DNA of 64,000 nucleotides from the NCBI RefSeq assembly GCF_024611995.1, contig NZ_CP102509.1:3100001-3164000 (forward strand), in the 5' to 3' direction. Made by a program: the position numbers and the translations under genes. Each line of letters opens with the position of its first letter. The stretch's first letter is position 1. Of the stretch, positions 30,118 through 40,886 are shown in pieces. The notes beneath the pieces are model-generated. The model made no database searches. It was not told the DNA's origin and saw nothing but the letters and a program-made list of their open reading frames with translations. Source of the DNA: Streptomyces sp. NBC_00162 (lineage in GTDB: Bacteria; Actinomycetota; Actinomycetes; Streptomycetales; Streptomycetaceae).

Positions 30118-31893
30118 TTACTTCGTGACGCCGAGCGACGCGTAGTCGTACCGGCCGTTGTAGGCGTCGGAGGTGTAGGCGTTCGTCAGCCGGGAGCTGC
30201 GCCAGGTGATCGTCTTGTCGTACACGAAGGGCAGGTAGACCGCGGCCTCGGAGACCTTCTGGTTCATCTGCTTGTAGATGTCGCCGGCCTTGGCCGGGTC
30301 GGTCTCCGCGATGGCCTCGTCGAACAGCTTGTTGATCGCCGGGTCGTTCAGCTCGGAGAAGTTGTTGTTGCCGCTCTGCAGGATGAAGCGGCCGTCGACC
30401 AGCGGCTGGGAGAAGCCCTGCCCGGTCGGGAAGTCGGCGCCCCAGCCCATGATGATGATGCCGTAGCCCTTCTCCTTGACGACCTTCGGCGAACCGATGA
30501 TGCCGGAGGTCTGGGCGCCGTCGAACTGGTCGACGTCGGCCTCGATGCCGACCTGCTTCAGGGCGTTCTGCAGGGAGACGGCCGTGGCGACCTCGACCGG
30601 CTTGTTGTTGCGGACCGCGATGGTGGTCTTGAAGCCTTCCGGCTTGCCGCAGGCCTTGAGGGCCTCCTTGGCCTTCTCGACGTTCGGCTTGCCCTCGTTC
30701 TTCAGGACCTCGAACGGGTCGTACTTGCCGTCGGAGCCCTTGATGCCCAGCGGGAGCATGTTGGGGGCGATGTCGCCACCGGCCTGCGGGCCGCCGCGGG
30801 CGGTCTGCAGGGACTTCTTGTCGGCCGCGTAGATGATGGCCTTGCGGCACTCGATGTTGTCGAGCGGCGCGACGGTCTGCGGGAACACGGCGTACCGGAT
30901 GAAGCCGGTCTGGCCGTTGTCCAGGTTGCCCTTGTGGTCCTTCAGCGCGGTGGCACGGGCTGCCTGGCCGATGCCGGTCGCGTTGAGGTCCAGGTCGAAC
31001 TCGCCGTTCATCAGGCGCTTGTCCATGTCGTCCGCGTTCGCCATGAACGTGACCGAGACGGAGTCCGGGAGCGCCTTGCGGATGGTGTCCGACTCGGGCT
31101 TCCAGTTCTCGTTGCGCGAGAGCTTCATGCTCTTGTTGGGCTCGTACGAGTCGATCTTGTACGGGCCGCTCGAGAAGGGCTTCAGGCCGTACTTGGCCGC
31201 CGTGTCCTTGTCCTGCTTGACCGGGCTCGCCGCCGGCATGGCCAGCATCTGCTCGAAGTCACCGTTGGCCGCCGGGAGCTTGAAGACGATGGTCTTCGCG
31301 TCCGGGGTCTCGATCGCCTTGAGGCCGAGCTTGTCCGGGGCGGTGTCCTTGTACGGGCCCGGGTACTCGGTCTTCGGGTCGAGGACCTGCATCAGGTAGA
31401 CCGGGCCGCCGGAGATGACGTCCTGGGCCCAGGTGCGCTCGATGCCGTACTTGATGTCCTGGGCGGTGATGGGAGTGCCGTCCTCCCAGGTCACGTTGTC
31501 CTTGAGGGTGTACTTGTACGTCTTGCCGCCGTCGCTGATCTCGGCCTTGGCGGTGGCCAGGTCGGGGACGAGCTCGGTGCTCTGCTCGCCCGGGGCCGCC
31601 TTGTAGCTGACCAGCTGACGGGTGTAGTAGCGGGAGAAGTCCCACATGAAGCCGTAGTAACCGCGCTGCGGGTCCCACGAGTCGGCTTCCTGGGTACCGA
31701 CGAACTTGAGCTCGCCGCCCTTCTTGTCCGACGCGTTGGAGATCTTGCCGATGCCGGCGTTGAAGCCGCCGGCGGACGCCGCCTTGTCGTCCTGCTTCTC
31801 GTCTCCGCCACAGGCGGTCGCGGTCAGCATGACCGCGAGCACGACGGCTGTGCCAGCGGCAAGCCTGCGCTTCGACGTGCGATGGGTAGTCAC
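30118..31893 (-). CDS. Oligopeptide-binding lipoprotein (SBP family 5)
   Basis: 591 residues. The lipoprotein signal peptide (RRLAAGTAVVLAVMLTATAC) ends in a lipobox with the modified Cys near residue 28, followed by a Gly/Asp/Lys linker. The mature part is a cluster-C (SBP_bac_5) binding protein: YTLKDNVTWEDGTPITAQD, GTGPYKID-type SGPYKIDSYEPN and the C-terminal PFVYDKTITWRSSRL. It should bind peptides at the outer face and deliver them to the permease pair. It is flanked by the two permease genes, an order (C, binding protein, B, D, F) also seen in other Streptomyces peptide importers such as BldK-type systems. Confidence 0.94.
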   Translation of the reverse strand: MTTHRTSKRRLAAGTAVVLAVMLTATACGGDEKQDDKAASAGGFNAGIGKISNASDKKGGELKFVGTQEADSWDPQRGYYGFMWDFSRYYTRQLVSYKAAPGEQSTELVPDLATAKAEISDGGKTYKYTLKDNVTWEDGTPITAQDIKYGIERTWAQDVISGGPVYLMQVLDPKTEYPGPYKDTAPDKLGLKAIETPDAKTIVFKLPAANGDFEQMLAMPAASPVKQDKDTAAKYGLKPFSSGPYKIDSYEPNKSMKLSRNENWKPESDTIRKALPDSVSVTFMANADDMDKRLMNGEFDLDLNATGIGQAARATALKDHKGNLDNGQTGFIRYAVFPQTVAPLDNIECRKAIIYAADKKSLQTARGGPQAGGDIAPNMLPLGIKGSDGKYDPFEVLKNEGKPNVEKAKEALKACGKPEGFKTTIAVRNNKPVEVATAVSLQNALKQVGIEADVDQFDGAQTSGIIGSPKVVKEKGYGIIIMGWGADFPTGQGFSQPLVDGRFILQSGNNNFSELNDPAINKLFDEAIAETDPAKAGDIYKQMNQKVSEAAVYLPFVYDKTITWRSSRLTNAYTSDAYNGRYDYASLGVTK

Positions 31894-31967
31894 GATGCTC
31901 GCAACCCTCCGTTGTAGTTACGGTGTACGTACGGCTCGAAGCCGGTTCCTGGTGTGCCCTGCGATGG

Positions 31968-32963
31968 CTAGCGGGAGCCCTTCGGGTCGAGGGCGTCACG
32001 GACGCCGTCGCCGAAGAGGTTGAAGGCCAGCACGGTGATGAAGATCGCTACGCCGGGGAAGATCATGAAGAGCGGATCGTCCTCGTAGGTCCGCACGGCC
32101 GTGGAGAGGGTTTCTCCCCAGGACGGCGTGGGCGGCTTGACGCCGACCCCGAGGAAGCTCAGAGCGGCCTCGGTCAGCACGTTGGTGGGGATCATCAGCG
32201 TCGAGTAGACGGTGATGGGCGCCACCAGGTTCGGGAGCAGTTCGCGGAAGAGGATGTACATGCGGCCCGCGCCGAGGCTGCGCGCGGCTTCGACGTACTC
32301 GCGCTCGCGCAGTGACAGGGTCTGCCCGCGCACGATGCGGCCGATGTAGGGCCAGCCGAAGAAGCCGATGACCAGCACCAGCACGGCGATCCGCAGGCCC
32401 GATCCCTCGAAGCCCCACAGCTTGCTGGGGATGACGGAGATCAGCGCGATGATGAAGAGCAGTTGCGGGAAGGCCAGCAGCAGGTCCATCACGCGGCTGA
32501 TCGCCGCGTCGATCCAGCCGCCGAAGTAGCCCGCGATGATGCCGAAGAAGGTGCCCAGCGAGACCGCCACGAAGGCGGACAGGAAGGCGACCAGCAGCGA
32601 GATCCGGGCGCCGTAGACGATCCGGCTGAAAACGTCGCGTCCGTTGACCGGCTCTACGCCCAGCAGGAAGTCCCCGCTCATACCGCCCCAGTCGCCGGCC
32701 GGCAGGCCGAGCAGCGGGTCCAGCAGGTCCTCGTGCAGCTCCTCCGGCGGGTGGCCGAAGGCCTTGACGATCAGCGGCGCGAAGATCGCGACGAGGATCA
32801 GCAGGAGCACGATGACACCGCCGGCCAGGGCGACCTTGTCACGCTTGAGGCGCAGCCAGGCGATCTGCCACGGCGAGCGTCCCTCGATCGCCTTCTGGGG
32901 AACTCCGGGGGCGTCCACGGCTGCGGGCTCGGCCGCGCTGGTGTCGTGCAGTGGTGCCGTCAT
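31968..32963 (-). CDS. Oligopeptide ABC transporter permease (OppC/DppC type), first gene of operon
   Basis: 331 residues. The cytoplasmic N-terminus with the OppC signature SPWQIAWLRLKRDKVALAGG is followed by six membrane helices. The EAA loop REYVEAARSLGAGRMYILFRELLPNL is present. It partners the OppB-type permease to form the transmembrane channel. It is the first gene of the minus-strand operon, so the promoter lies in the gap beyond 32963. A 74-bp gap separates it from the binding-protein gene, enough to hold an additional promoter or a processing site. Confidence 0.94.
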   Translation of the reverse strand: MTAPLHDTSAAEPAAVDAPGVPQKAIEGRSPWQIAWLRLKRDKVALAGGVIVLLLILVAIFAPLIVKAFGHPPEELHEDLLDPLLGLPAGDWGGMSGDFLLGVEPVNGRDVFSRIVYGARISLLVAFLSAFVAVSLGTFFGIIAGYFGGWIDAAISRVMDLLLAFPQLLFIIALISVIPSKLWGFEGSGLRIAVLVLVIGFFGWPYIGRIVRGQTLSLREREYVEAARSLGAGRMYILFRELLPNLVAPITVYSTLMIPTNVLTEAALSFLGVGVKPPTPSWGETLSTAVRTYEDDPLFMIFPGVAIFITVLAFNLFGDGVRDALDPKGSR

Positions 32964-33425
32964 CGTGGTGGGGACCCCTCTCGGCCGACGGTGGCCGGCC
33001 CATGCCCGCCGCTGTGGCGGCTTGTTTCTTTCGGCGTCACTTGATGGTGCGATTGGCGCGAAATGCGCCTGAAGTGCACGTGAAGGGCTGGTGATTGTCA
33101 GATTGACCGGCCTTCGGTGGGGGGAGTCTTCAACGCCCTCTCAATCGGCCGCCAGACCTGCCGGGGATGTGATGCGCAACCGTGATCTGCGCCGCCACCT
33201 TCCGTTATCCGAACCACGCGCTCTGTTGAGCGGTGAAACACCGCCCCTTCGACGCGGAACGGACATCCGGCCCAACTGCCATTTCGGGTATGGTTCTTGG
33301 GCGCATTCGGTGGATATGCCGAAGGCCGCACCTATGGGTCCGGTGCGGCCTTCGAGATGGATGTCTCAATATGCGGATGTCTGGAAAAGGGGGGCGAGAG
33401 GCCTGCGGCGGTCAGGCGGTGCCGG
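32964..33425. other. Intergenic region with the peptide-importer promoter and a terminator
   Basis: About 460 bp without a credible gene. The part next to 32963 must carry the promoter of the oligopeptide operon. A hairpin (GAAGGCCGCACC ... GGTGCGGCCTTC, 33321-33353) lies 70 bp past the stop of the SseB gene and is its likely terminator. Open frames in this stretch on both strands lack ribosome-binding sites and family resemblance. Confidence 0.55.
33321..33353 (-). terminator. Hairpin terminator after the SseB genes
   Basis: A 12-bp perfect stem, GAAGGCCGCACC paired with GGTGCGGCCTTC around a nine-base loop, placed 70 bp downstream of the minus-strand SseB gene's stop. No U-run follows. Confidence 0.75.
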
Positions 33426-34166
33426 TCAGTAGGGCGGCGCCTGGCCCTCGCGGTCGTAGAACGGGCGGGTCTGCGCGCGCAGCCACATCGCGACGGGGTC
33501 GTGTTCGTCCGCCAGCGCGACCGTGCACACCGGGACGCCCTCGGGGACCACGCCGACCGACTGGCGCATCATCTCCCGTACGGATTCCAGCGCGGGCGCG
33601 GAGGCGTCGTACAGGTCGAGCCCGACCGCGAGGTACGGCGACCCGAGCGCGGGCTGCACCCAGGCGCGGCGCAGCGACCGGACGGCCGGGGTGCGGTGCG
33701 CGTGCTGGGTGAGCAGCCCGTAGAACTGCGGGAGCTCGAGGGTGGGCTCGGACAGCCGCAGCGGCCCGGCGGGCATCCGGTCCAGGCCGGTCGCGATCCG
33801 GCGCAGGTCGGCCCACGGGATGCCGATGCCGCCGCCCTGGGCGTGCGGGTTGAGCCACAGGCCCCAGCGGTCCGGGTAGAGCGCGCGGGCGATGTCCCGC
33901 CCGGTGACCACCTCGTAGCCCCGGTTCCAGCCGCTGGCGGCCAGCTCCTGCGGGGAGGTCACGCAGGGCGCGTAGCCGAGGCTCTCGACCTCCATGCCGC
34001 CGTACTGGGCATCGGGGGAACCCGGCTGCCCCTGCCAGAGCAGCATCCACAGCCGGCCCTCGGAAAGGGCATGCAGAAGTGACTCGTAGCTCTCATAGCG
34101 CCCGGGAGTCACCTGGCGCAGCATGTGCTCGACCTGCCCGGCCGCGGCCGTGCCTGACGCACTCAC
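33426..34166 (-). CDS. SseB family protein (copy 2 of a tandem pair)
   Basis: 246 residues. The N-terminal SseB domain has ALSEGRLWMLLWQGQPGSPDAQYGGMEVESLGYAPCVTS and WGLWLNPHAQGGGIGIPWADLRRI. The C-terminal SseB_C-like domain has RRAWVQPALGSPYLAVGLDLY and ends PVAMWLRAQTRPFYDRE. The E. coli SseB was linked to serine sensitivity; in actinobacteria the molecular role is unknown. It follows a related gene by 53 bp and probably forms one transcription unit with it. Confidence 0.85.
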   Translation of the reverse strand: MSASGTAAAGQVEHMLRQVTPGRYESYESLLHALSEGRLWMLLWQGQPGSPDAQYGGMEVESLGYAPCVTSPQELAASGWNRGYEVVTGRDIARALYPDRWGLWLNPHAQGGGIGIPWADLRRIATGLDRMPAGPLRLSEPTLELPQFYGLLTQHAHRTPAVRSLRRAWVQPALGSPYLAVGLDLYDASAPALESVREMMRQSVGVVPEGVPVCTVALADEHDPVAMWLRAQTRPFYDREGQAPPY

Positions 34167-34219
34167 CCGGTACCCCTCTTCGTCCGCCCGTCGTCCACGC
34201 GTACCCAGCTTAAGCGGCC

Positions 34220-34954
34220 CTACGGGAGGTAGAAGGGGCGTACGCGCTCACGAATCCAGTCCGTGACCGGGTCCTGGGCGGCGTCCAGGAGAATCAACTG
34301 CACGGGCCAGGGCGCCGGGACCCGGGCCAGGGCCCGGCCGAGGGCCTCCATCGGGGCATTCCGCATCTCAGGCTCCCATCCCACCAGGCGGACACCGATG
34401 AACAGTTCCGGTTCCCCGCCCTCGACGCTGGCGAGGCAGCGGTAGGCGGCCGTGACCACACCGGCGGTACGGAACTCCTCGGCCGCGGCGGCCAGGAAGT
34501 CCACCGGGTCCTCCTGCCAGTCGGGCTCGTAGAGCCGGACCCGACCGCCGGTGGACGGGCCGTCGAGCGGGGTCCGCCCGGTGCGGCAAAGCTCCGCGAC
34601 GGCCTGCGGGGGCAGGGGGACGCCGACGGCGCCCTCGGGGTTGAGGGCGATGCCGAGCTGCGGGGGCAGGCCGCGGGCGAACTCGACGGCGGGGGCCACG
34701 GCGAAGTCCATGCCGGGGCCGACGCAGTAGCGGAACTGGGCCTCGGAGCTGTAGACGGGGACGTACGCCGCCCCGCCGATGTCCATGGTGGGCAGGTCGA
34801 GGCTCTCGGCGTCCGGGGCGCCGCCGCCGGGCAGGGGCACCCAGACCATGCTGCGTCCGAGCACCTCCAGGATCCGCCCCCCGGCATCCGGCTGCCCGAG
34901 CGCCGCCCCGAGCACCTGCTCCAGCTCATTCCCCGGCCAGCCGCCGCCTTGCAT
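34220..34954 (-). CDS. SseB family protein (copy 1 of a tandem pair)
   Basis: 244 residues with the same two-part layout as the neighbour. The N-terminal domain has ELEQVLGAALGQPDAGGRILEVLGRSMVWVPLPGG and GVGLALNPEG-like GIALNPEGAVGVPLPPQAV. The C-terminal domain has CLASVEGGEPELFIGVRLV and ends DPVTDWIRERVRPFYLP, which aligns with DPVAMWLRAQTRPFYD of the other copy. The pair appears to have arisen by duplication and diverged strongly. Function unknown. Confidence 0.85.
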   Translation of the reverse strand: MQGGGWPGNELEQVLGAALGQPDAGGRILEVLGRSMVWVPLPGGGAPDAESLDLPTMDIGGAAYVPVYSSEAQFRYCVGPGMDFAVAPAVEFARGLPPQLGIALNPEGAVGVPLPPQAVAELCRTGRTPLDGPSTGGRVRLYEPDWQEDPVDFLAAAAEEFRTAGVVTAAYRCLASVEGGEPELFIGVRLVGWEPEMRNAPMEALGRALARVPAPWPVQLILLDAAQDPVTDWIRERVRPFYLP

Positions 34955-35022
34955 GTGCCCCTGCCTCCGTCTTGGGTCCCGCCGATGTCGTGCCCGAGGT
35001 TATCGGTGCGGGTCCGCTGCTC

Positions 35023-35064
35023 GGGCTCCGCCCCAGAGCTCGCGCCTCAAACGCCGGCGGGGCT
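35023..35064 (-). repeat. Copy of a dispersed intergenic repeat (reverse orientation)
   Basis: Read on the minus strand this stretch carries CAGCCCCGCCGGCGTTTGAGG followed by CGCGAGCTCTGGGGCGGAGCCC (split here), matching 62001-62045 on the plus strand almost base for base. It sits between the SseB pair and the small ATPase gene. It is probably a member of a Streptomyces intergenic repeat family able to fold into hairpins. Confidence 0.75.
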
Positions 35065-35123
35065 GGATCTGGCCGGCGTAAGCCTCAAAGCGCACTGCCC
35101 GGTCTTGAGCCCGGCAACGGCGA

Positions 35124-35777
35124 TCAGCTGTGGAACGTGATGCGGGCGACGGCGGCAGCCGAGGGGCGGTCCAGGAGGGTGACCGAGGCGCAGCCCGCCG
35201 GGGGGCGGCCGGCTTCCGCTTCGCGCAGCAGGCGGGTCACCGCACCCCGGTGGCGGGCGAAGGCGTACGCCGTCACCCGGCGCCCCCGCGCCGCCTGGCC
35301 GGACAGCGCCTCCTCCGGGCTGCTGTCCAGGAGCAGCAGGTGCAGCGCCCGGCCCCGGCGGCGCGCGGCCGCCGCGAGCAGGCCCCGTACCCAGGCCTGG
35401 GTACCGCAGTCGTGGACGACCACCGAGGCTCCGGAGCGCAGGGTCCGCCACAGCCCCCAGTAGTGCGCGGCCCGCACCAGCGGCCGGTACACCCCGTACG
35501 GCAGCCCGCCCGGCATCCGCCGCTCCCAGCGCTCTCGCGTGTCCTGGGAGTCGATCGCGCCGCCCTCGCCGGCCGCCCTCTTGATCAGCGTGCTCTTGCC
35601 GCCGCCCGGCAGGCCGGACACCACGACGATGTCCCCCTGCGCGAAGCCGAGCCGGCGCGCCCCCCGCGCCCCGGCCCCGCGCAGGTCACGTACCCGCCCG
35701 GGGCCGGCGCAGGCACCGCGCTGCGCCGGCACCGCGTCCACGGTCCCCGTAGCCGCCACTACTCCGAATCTCCGCAC
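35124..35777 (-). CDS. Small P-loop NTPase, kinase-like (AAA_33/zeta-type)
   Basis: 217 residues. A Walker A motif GLPGGGKSTLIKRAA lies near residues 55-70, then GGAIDSQDTRERWERRM and a Walker-B-like SGASVVVHDCGTQAWVRGLL. Later LHLLLLDSSPEEALSGQAARGRRV resembles the LID region of AAA_33 polynucleotide or small-molecule kinases. It likely phosphorylates a small molecule, but the substrate is unknown. The N-terminal 40 residues before QGDIVVVSGLPG are poorly structured and a downstream start is possible. It diverges from the riboswitch-controlled gcv operon. Confidence 0.75.
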   Translation of the reverse strand: MRRFGVVAATGTVDAVPAQRGACAGPGRVRDLRGAGARGARRLGFAQGDIVVVSGLPGGGKSTLIKRAAGEGGAIDSQDTRERWERRMPGGLPYGVYRPLVRAAHYWGLWRTLRSGASVVVHDCGTQAWVRGLLAAAARRRGRALHLLLLDSSPEEALSGQAARGRRVTAYAFARHRGAVTRLLREAEAGRPPAGCASVTLLDRPSAAAVARITFHS

Positions 35778-35964
35778 AGTGTTCGCCTCCCCCGAATCGG
35801 GTCACCAGGACCCTTGCCCACTGAGTGTAAAGAGACGGTAATCCGGCAGCCCCGGTTCCGGTCCGCCCTCCCGGTCCCCGTACCAACTTTCGGGGCCCCA
35901 CACCCGATCACCACGGTGGCGTGCAATGATGTGCGCCATCTGGACCAACTGCATACCGGCCGCT

Positions 35965-36180
35965 TGAATCCGCGCGGGAGAGTCCCGGCACGCCGCAAGG
36001 CCGTGCTCGGGCGCCGAAGGAGCAAGAACCTCCCTTGAATCTCTCAGGCCCCGTACCGCGTGGATGAGGCAGATCTGAAAAGCGAGCTGTTCGACAGCTC
36101 CACCCAAGGTGCAAGCCGACGATCCCTGGCAACCGGGGCACTCTCGGCGAACCTCTCAGGTTCCGATGACAGATGGGGAG
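35965..36180 (+). promoter_or_regulatory. Tandem glycine riboswitch upstream of gcvT
   Basis: Two glycine-aptamer cores are visible. The first has GGGAGAG (about 35976), GCGCCGAAGGAGCAAGAACC (36011-36030) and CTCTCAGGCC (36041-36050). The second has CACCCAAGGTGCAAGCC (36101-36117), AACCTCTCAGGTTCCG (36150-36165) and GACAGATGGGGAGGA (36167-36181). These match the conserved ACCGAAGG-GCAA, CUCUCAGG and GACAGA(GG) elements of the glycine riboswitch (RF00504). Glycine binding should turn on gcvT-gcvH-glyA so that excess glycine is degraded. Glycine riboswitches controlling the cleavage system are known in Streptomyces. The second aptamer's left side is less standard. Confidence 0.93.
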
Positions 36181-36225
36181 GACCCTCCTCGTCATGTCAT
36201 GCCCTGGGACTCGGGAGCCACACCC

Positions 36226-37341
36226 ATGAGCACTGCCCCCCGTCTGACCGCCCTCGATGCGCTGCACCGCTCGCTCGGTGCGACCATGACCGACTTCGCG
36301 GGCTGGGACATGCCCCTGCGGTACGGCAGTGAGCGCGACGAGCACAACGCCGTACGCACCAAGGCCGGTCTCTTCGATCTGTCCCACATGGGCGAGATCA
36401 CCCTGACCGGCCCGGAGGCCGTCAAGGTTCTGGACTACGCGCTGGTCGGCAACATCTCGACCGTCGGCGTCGGCCGTGCCCGCTACACGCACATCTGCCA
36501 GGAAGACGGCGGGATCGTCGACGACCTGATCGTCTACCGCCTCGGTGAGACCGAGTTCATGGTCGTCGCCAACGCCTCCAACGCCCAGGTAGTCCTGGAC
36601 GCCCTGACCGAGCGCGCCGCCGGCTTCGACGCCGAGGTCCGCGACGACCGCGACGCGTACGCGCTGATCGCCGTCCAGGGTCCGGAGTCCCCCGGCATCC
36701 TCGCCTCGCTCACCGACGCCGACCTGGACGGGCTCAAGTACTACGCCGGTCTGCCGGGCACGGTGGCCGGGGTCCCCGCGCTGATCGCCCGTACGGGCTA
36801 CACCGGCGAGGACGGCTTCGAGCTGTTCGTCGCCCCCGAGCACGCCGTGGAGCTGTGGCAGGCGCTGACCAAGGCGGGCGAGGGCGTCGGCCTGGTCCCG
36901 GCCGGTCTGTCCTGCCGCGACACCCTGCGCCTGGAGGCGGGCATGCCGCTGTACGGGCACGAGCTGACCACCTCGCTCACCCCCTTCGACGCGGGGCTGG
37001 GCCGGGTCGTGAAGTTCGAGAAGGAGGGGGACTTCGTCGGCCGTGCCGCGCTGGAGGCCGCCGCCGAGCGCGCCGCCTCGAACCCGCCGCGCAAGCTGGT
37101 CGGCCTGATCGCCGAGGGCCGCCGCGTCCCGCGCGCCGGTTTCCCCGTCGTGGCGGACGGCCAGGTCATCGGCGAGGTCACCTCGGGCGCCCCGTCGCCG
37201 ACGCTGGGCAAGCCGATCGCGATGGCGTACGTCGACGCGGCGCACGCCGCGCCCGGCACCTCCGGTGTCGGCGTGGACATTCGCGGTACGCATGAGCCGT
37301 ACGAGGTCGTGGCCCTGCCGTTCTACAAGCGGCAGAAGTAA
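36226..37341 (+). CDS. gcvT: Glycine cleavage system T protein (aminomethyltransferase)
   Basis: 371 residues. The tetrahydrofolate-binding aminomethyltransferase fold is shown by [33 protein letters not shown], the catalytic-Asp region [19 protein letters not shown], and [10 protein letters not shown]. It transfers the methylene group from the H-protein lipoyl arm to tetrahydrofolate, releasing ammonia. The ATG at 36226 ([18 protein letters not shown]) has GGGAG upstream. It is preceded by the tandem glycine riboswitch and followed by gcvH and glyA. gcvP is not in the window, so the P protein must be encoded elsewhere. Confidence 0.97.
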   Translation: MSTAPRLTALDALHRSLGATMTDFAGWDMPLRYGSERDEHNAVRTKAGLFDLSHMGEITLTGPEAVKVLDYALVGNISTVGVGRARYTHICQEDGGIVDDLIVYRLGETEFMVVANASNAQVVLDALTERAAGFDAEVRDDRDAYALIAVQGPESPGILASLTDADLDGLKYYAGLPGTVAGVPALIARTGYTGEDGFELFVAPEHAVELWQALTKAGEGVGLVPAGLSCRDTLRLEAGMPLYGHELTTSLTPFDAGLGRVVKFEKEGDFVGRAALEAAAERAASNPPRKLVGLIAEGRRVPRAGFPVVADGQVIGEVTSGAPSPTLGKPIAMAYVDAAHAAPGTSGVGVDIRGTHEPYEVVALPFYKRQK

Positions 37342-37430
37342 CCCTCGTAAGCCGTCTCCGCAGTACCGGCCGTCTCAGTACCCAAGACCGCTGTTCGTAT
37401 CCACTCCCCCGCATCCAGGAGAATCAGGTC

Positions 37431-37811
37431 ATGAGCAACCCCCAGCAGCTGCGTTACAGCAAGGAGCACGAGTGGCTGTCGGACGCCGAGGGCGGCGTCG
37501 CGACGGTCGGCATCACGGAGTTCGCGGCCAACGCGCTCGGTGACGTCGTCTACGCCCAGCTCCCCGAGGTAGGCGACACGGTGACCGCGGGTGAGACCTG
37601 CGGCGAGCTGGAGTCGACCAAGTCGGTCAGCGACCTGTACTCCCCCGTCTCCGGCGAGGTCGTCGAGTCCAACCAGGACGTCGTGGACGACCCGGCCCTC
37701 GTGAACACCGCGCCGTTCGAGGGTGGCTGGCTGTTCAAGGTGCGCGTCGCGGAGGAGCCGGCCGACCTGCTCTCCGCTGACGAGTACGCCAAGCTCACCG
37801 CCGGTAACTGA
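37431..37811 (+). CDS. gcvH: Glycine cleavage system H protein
   Basis: 126 residues with the lipoyl domain of GcvH. The attachment site is Lys64 in [18 protein letters not shown], after [18 protein letters not shown]. The protein carries the aminomethyl group on its lipoyl arm between P, T and L proteins. The ATG has a GGAG site upstream. It lies 89 bp downstream of gcvT and 15 bp upstream of glyA, in the same riboswitch-led operon. Confidence 0.97.
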   Translation: MSNPQQLRYSKEHEWLSDAEGGVATVGITEFAANALGDVVYAQLPEVGDTVTAGETCGELESTKSVSDLYSPVSGEVVESNQDVVDDPALVNTAPFEGGWLFKVRVAEEPADLLSADEYAKLTAGN

Positions 37812-37826
37812 CCCCAGGGGATCCTG

Positions 37827-39083
37827 ATGTCCGTACTGAACACCCCTCTCCACGAACTCGACCCCGACGTCGCCGCCGCCGTCGACGCCGAGCTCGTGCG
37901 CCAGCAGTCGACCCTGGAAATGATCGCGTCGGAGAACTTCGCTCCGGTCGCCGTCATGGAGGCCCAGGGCTCGGTCCTGACCAACAAGTACGCCGAGGGC
38001 TACCCCGGCCGCCGCTACTACGGCGGCTGCGAGCACGTCGACGTGGTCGAGCAGATCGCGATCGACCGCATCAAGGCGCTCTTCGGCGCCGAGGCCGCGA
38101 ACGTCCAGCCGCACTCGGGTGCGCAGGCGAACGCCGCCGCGATGTTCGCGCTGCTGAAGCCGGGCGACACGATCATGGGTCTGAACCTGGCCCACGGCGG
38201 TCACCTGACCCACGGCATGAAGATCAACTTCTCCGGCAAGCTCTACAACGTGGTCCCGTACCACGTCGACGAGACCGGCCGCGTGGACATGGCCGAGGTC
38301 GAGCGCCTCGCCAAGGAGTCCCGCCCGCAGCTGATCGTCGCGGGTTGGTCCGCCTACCCGCGCCAGCTGGACTTCGCCGCCTTCCGCCGCATCGCGGACG
38401 AGGTCGGCGCGTACCTGATGGTCGACATGGCGCACTTCGCCGGCCTGGTCGCCGCGGGCCTGCACCCGAACCCGGTGCCGCACGCCCACGTCGTCACCAC
38501 CACCACGCACAAGACCCTCGGCGGTCCGCGCGGCGGTGTGATCCTGTCGACGCAGGAGCTGGCCAAGAAGATCAACTCCGCGGTCTTCCCCGGCCAGCAG
38601 GGCGGCCCGCTGGAGCACGTGATCGCCGCCAAGGCGGTCTCCTTCCTCGTCGCCGCCTCGGAGGACTTCAAGGAGCGCCAGGTGCGCACCCTCGAGGGCG
38701 CGAAGATCATCGCCGAGCGCCTGGTGCAGCCGGACGTCACCGAGGTCGGCGTCTCCGTCCTCTCCGGCGGTACGGACGTCCACCTGGTCCTGGTCGACCT
38801 GCGCAACTCCGAGCTGGACGGCCAGCAGGCCGAGGACCGGCTCCACGAGATCGGCATCACGGTCAACCGGAACGCCATCCCGAACGACCCGCGGCCGCCG
38901 ATGGTCACCTCGGGTCTGCGGATCGGCACCCCGGCGCTCGCCACCCGCGGTTTCGGCGCCGAGGACTTCAAGGAGGTCGCGGAGATCATCGCGGCCGCGC
39001 TGAAGCCGGCGTACGACAGCGAGTCCCTCAAGGCCCGCGTCACCGCGCTCGCCGCGAAGTTCCCGCTGTACCCGTCGCTCTGA
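37827..39083 (+). CDS. glyA: Serine hydroxymethyltransferase
   Basis: 418 residues. PLP is bound by Lys229 in [14 protein letters not shown]; other SHMT signatures are LIASENF-like [33 protein letters not shown] and the [11 protein letters not shown] stretch. It interconverts serine and glycine with 5,10-methylene-tetrahydrofolate, the one-carbon product of the glycine cleavage system. Its place directly behind gcvT-gcvH means glycine can induce its conversion to serine. A hairpin terminator follows the stop. Confidence 0.98.
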   Translation: MSVLNTPLHELDPDVAAAVDAELVRQQSTLEMIASENFAPVAVMEAQGSVLTNKYAEGYPGRRYYGGCEHVDVVEQIAIDRIKALFGAEAANVQPHSGAQANAAAMFALLKPGDTIMGLNLAHGGHLTHGMKINFSGKLYNVVPYHVDETGRVDMAEVERLAKESRPQLIVAGWSAYPRQLDFAAFRRIADEVGAYLMVDMAHFAGLVAAGLHPNPVPHAHVVTTTTHKTLGGPRGGVILSTQELAKKINSAVFPGQQGGPLEHVIAAKAVSFLVAASEDFKERQVRTLEGAKIIAERLVQPDVTEVGVSVLSGGTDVHLVLVDLRNSELDGQQAEDRLHEIGITVNRNAIPNDPRPPMVTSGLRIGTPALATRGFGAEDFKEVAEIIAAALKPAYDSESLKARVTALAAKFPLYPSL

Positions 39084-39096
39084 GCAACGGCTAGGG

Positions 39097-39130
39097 GGCC
39101 CGGCCTTGTCTTGCACAGGGCCGGGCCTTT
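39097..39130 (+). terminator. Terminator after glyA
   Basis: GGCCCGGCC and GGCCGGGCC form a 9-bp stem around a 13-base loop, followed by TTT, 13 bp after the glyA stop. It ends the gcvT-gcvH-glyA operon and separates it from sdaA. Confidence 0.85.
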
Positions 39131-39348
39131 CTCATGACCGCGTCATCCTCCCCCGGGGACTTCGCCCTGGTGGCGGCCCCTGCGGCGCGTGGGCCGACAC
39201 CCGCCCGACCCCGTCTCGACCACGCCCCGACCCCGTCCGGCAGACGAGCCGTTCATTTCGCCGCGTTAAGCTCGTCTCTCGGACAAAATCCGAACAATCC
39301 ACCACTCCTGCCCCCTCCCACCCCACGAGCAGACAAGGGAGTCCGCCA

Positions 39349-40731
<1,383 letters not shown>

Positions 40732-40754
40732 CCAGCGACGGCTGACGCAGCGCA

Positions 40755-40786
40755 CAGGGGCCCGGCGCACGCGCGCCGGGCCCCTG
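40755..40786 (+). terminator. Terminator after sdaA
   Basis: CAGGGGCCCGGCGC and GCGCCGGGCCCCTG form a perfect 14-bp stem around four bases, 23 bp after the sdaA stop. Confidence 0.88.
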
Positions 40787-40813
40787 TCGCGTGGCTCCGG
40801 TTCCACGGGAAGT

Positions 40814-40839
40814 GGAACTACGGGGTCCGAATCGGCGTC
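40814..40839 (+). promoter_or_regulatory. Possible ECF (SigE-type) promoter of the secreted protein gene
   Basis: GGAAC at 40814-40818 and CGTC at 40836-40839 are separated by 17 bp, close to the -35/-10 arrangement of Streptomyces SigE-type ECF promoters, and about 50 bp upstream of the start at 40887. The match is short and the spacing is at the long end, so this is only a candidate. Confidence 0.35.
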
Positions 40840-40886
40840 CTAGGCTGTGTCACATGTCCCCGTCTCTCGAGAATCGAGGGGACGTC

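Noticed and set aside
33091..33432. Possible small gene in the gap upstream of the peptide importer
   Set aside because: No ribosome-binding site, no recognisable domain, and it runs through the hairpin terminator of the SseB genes.
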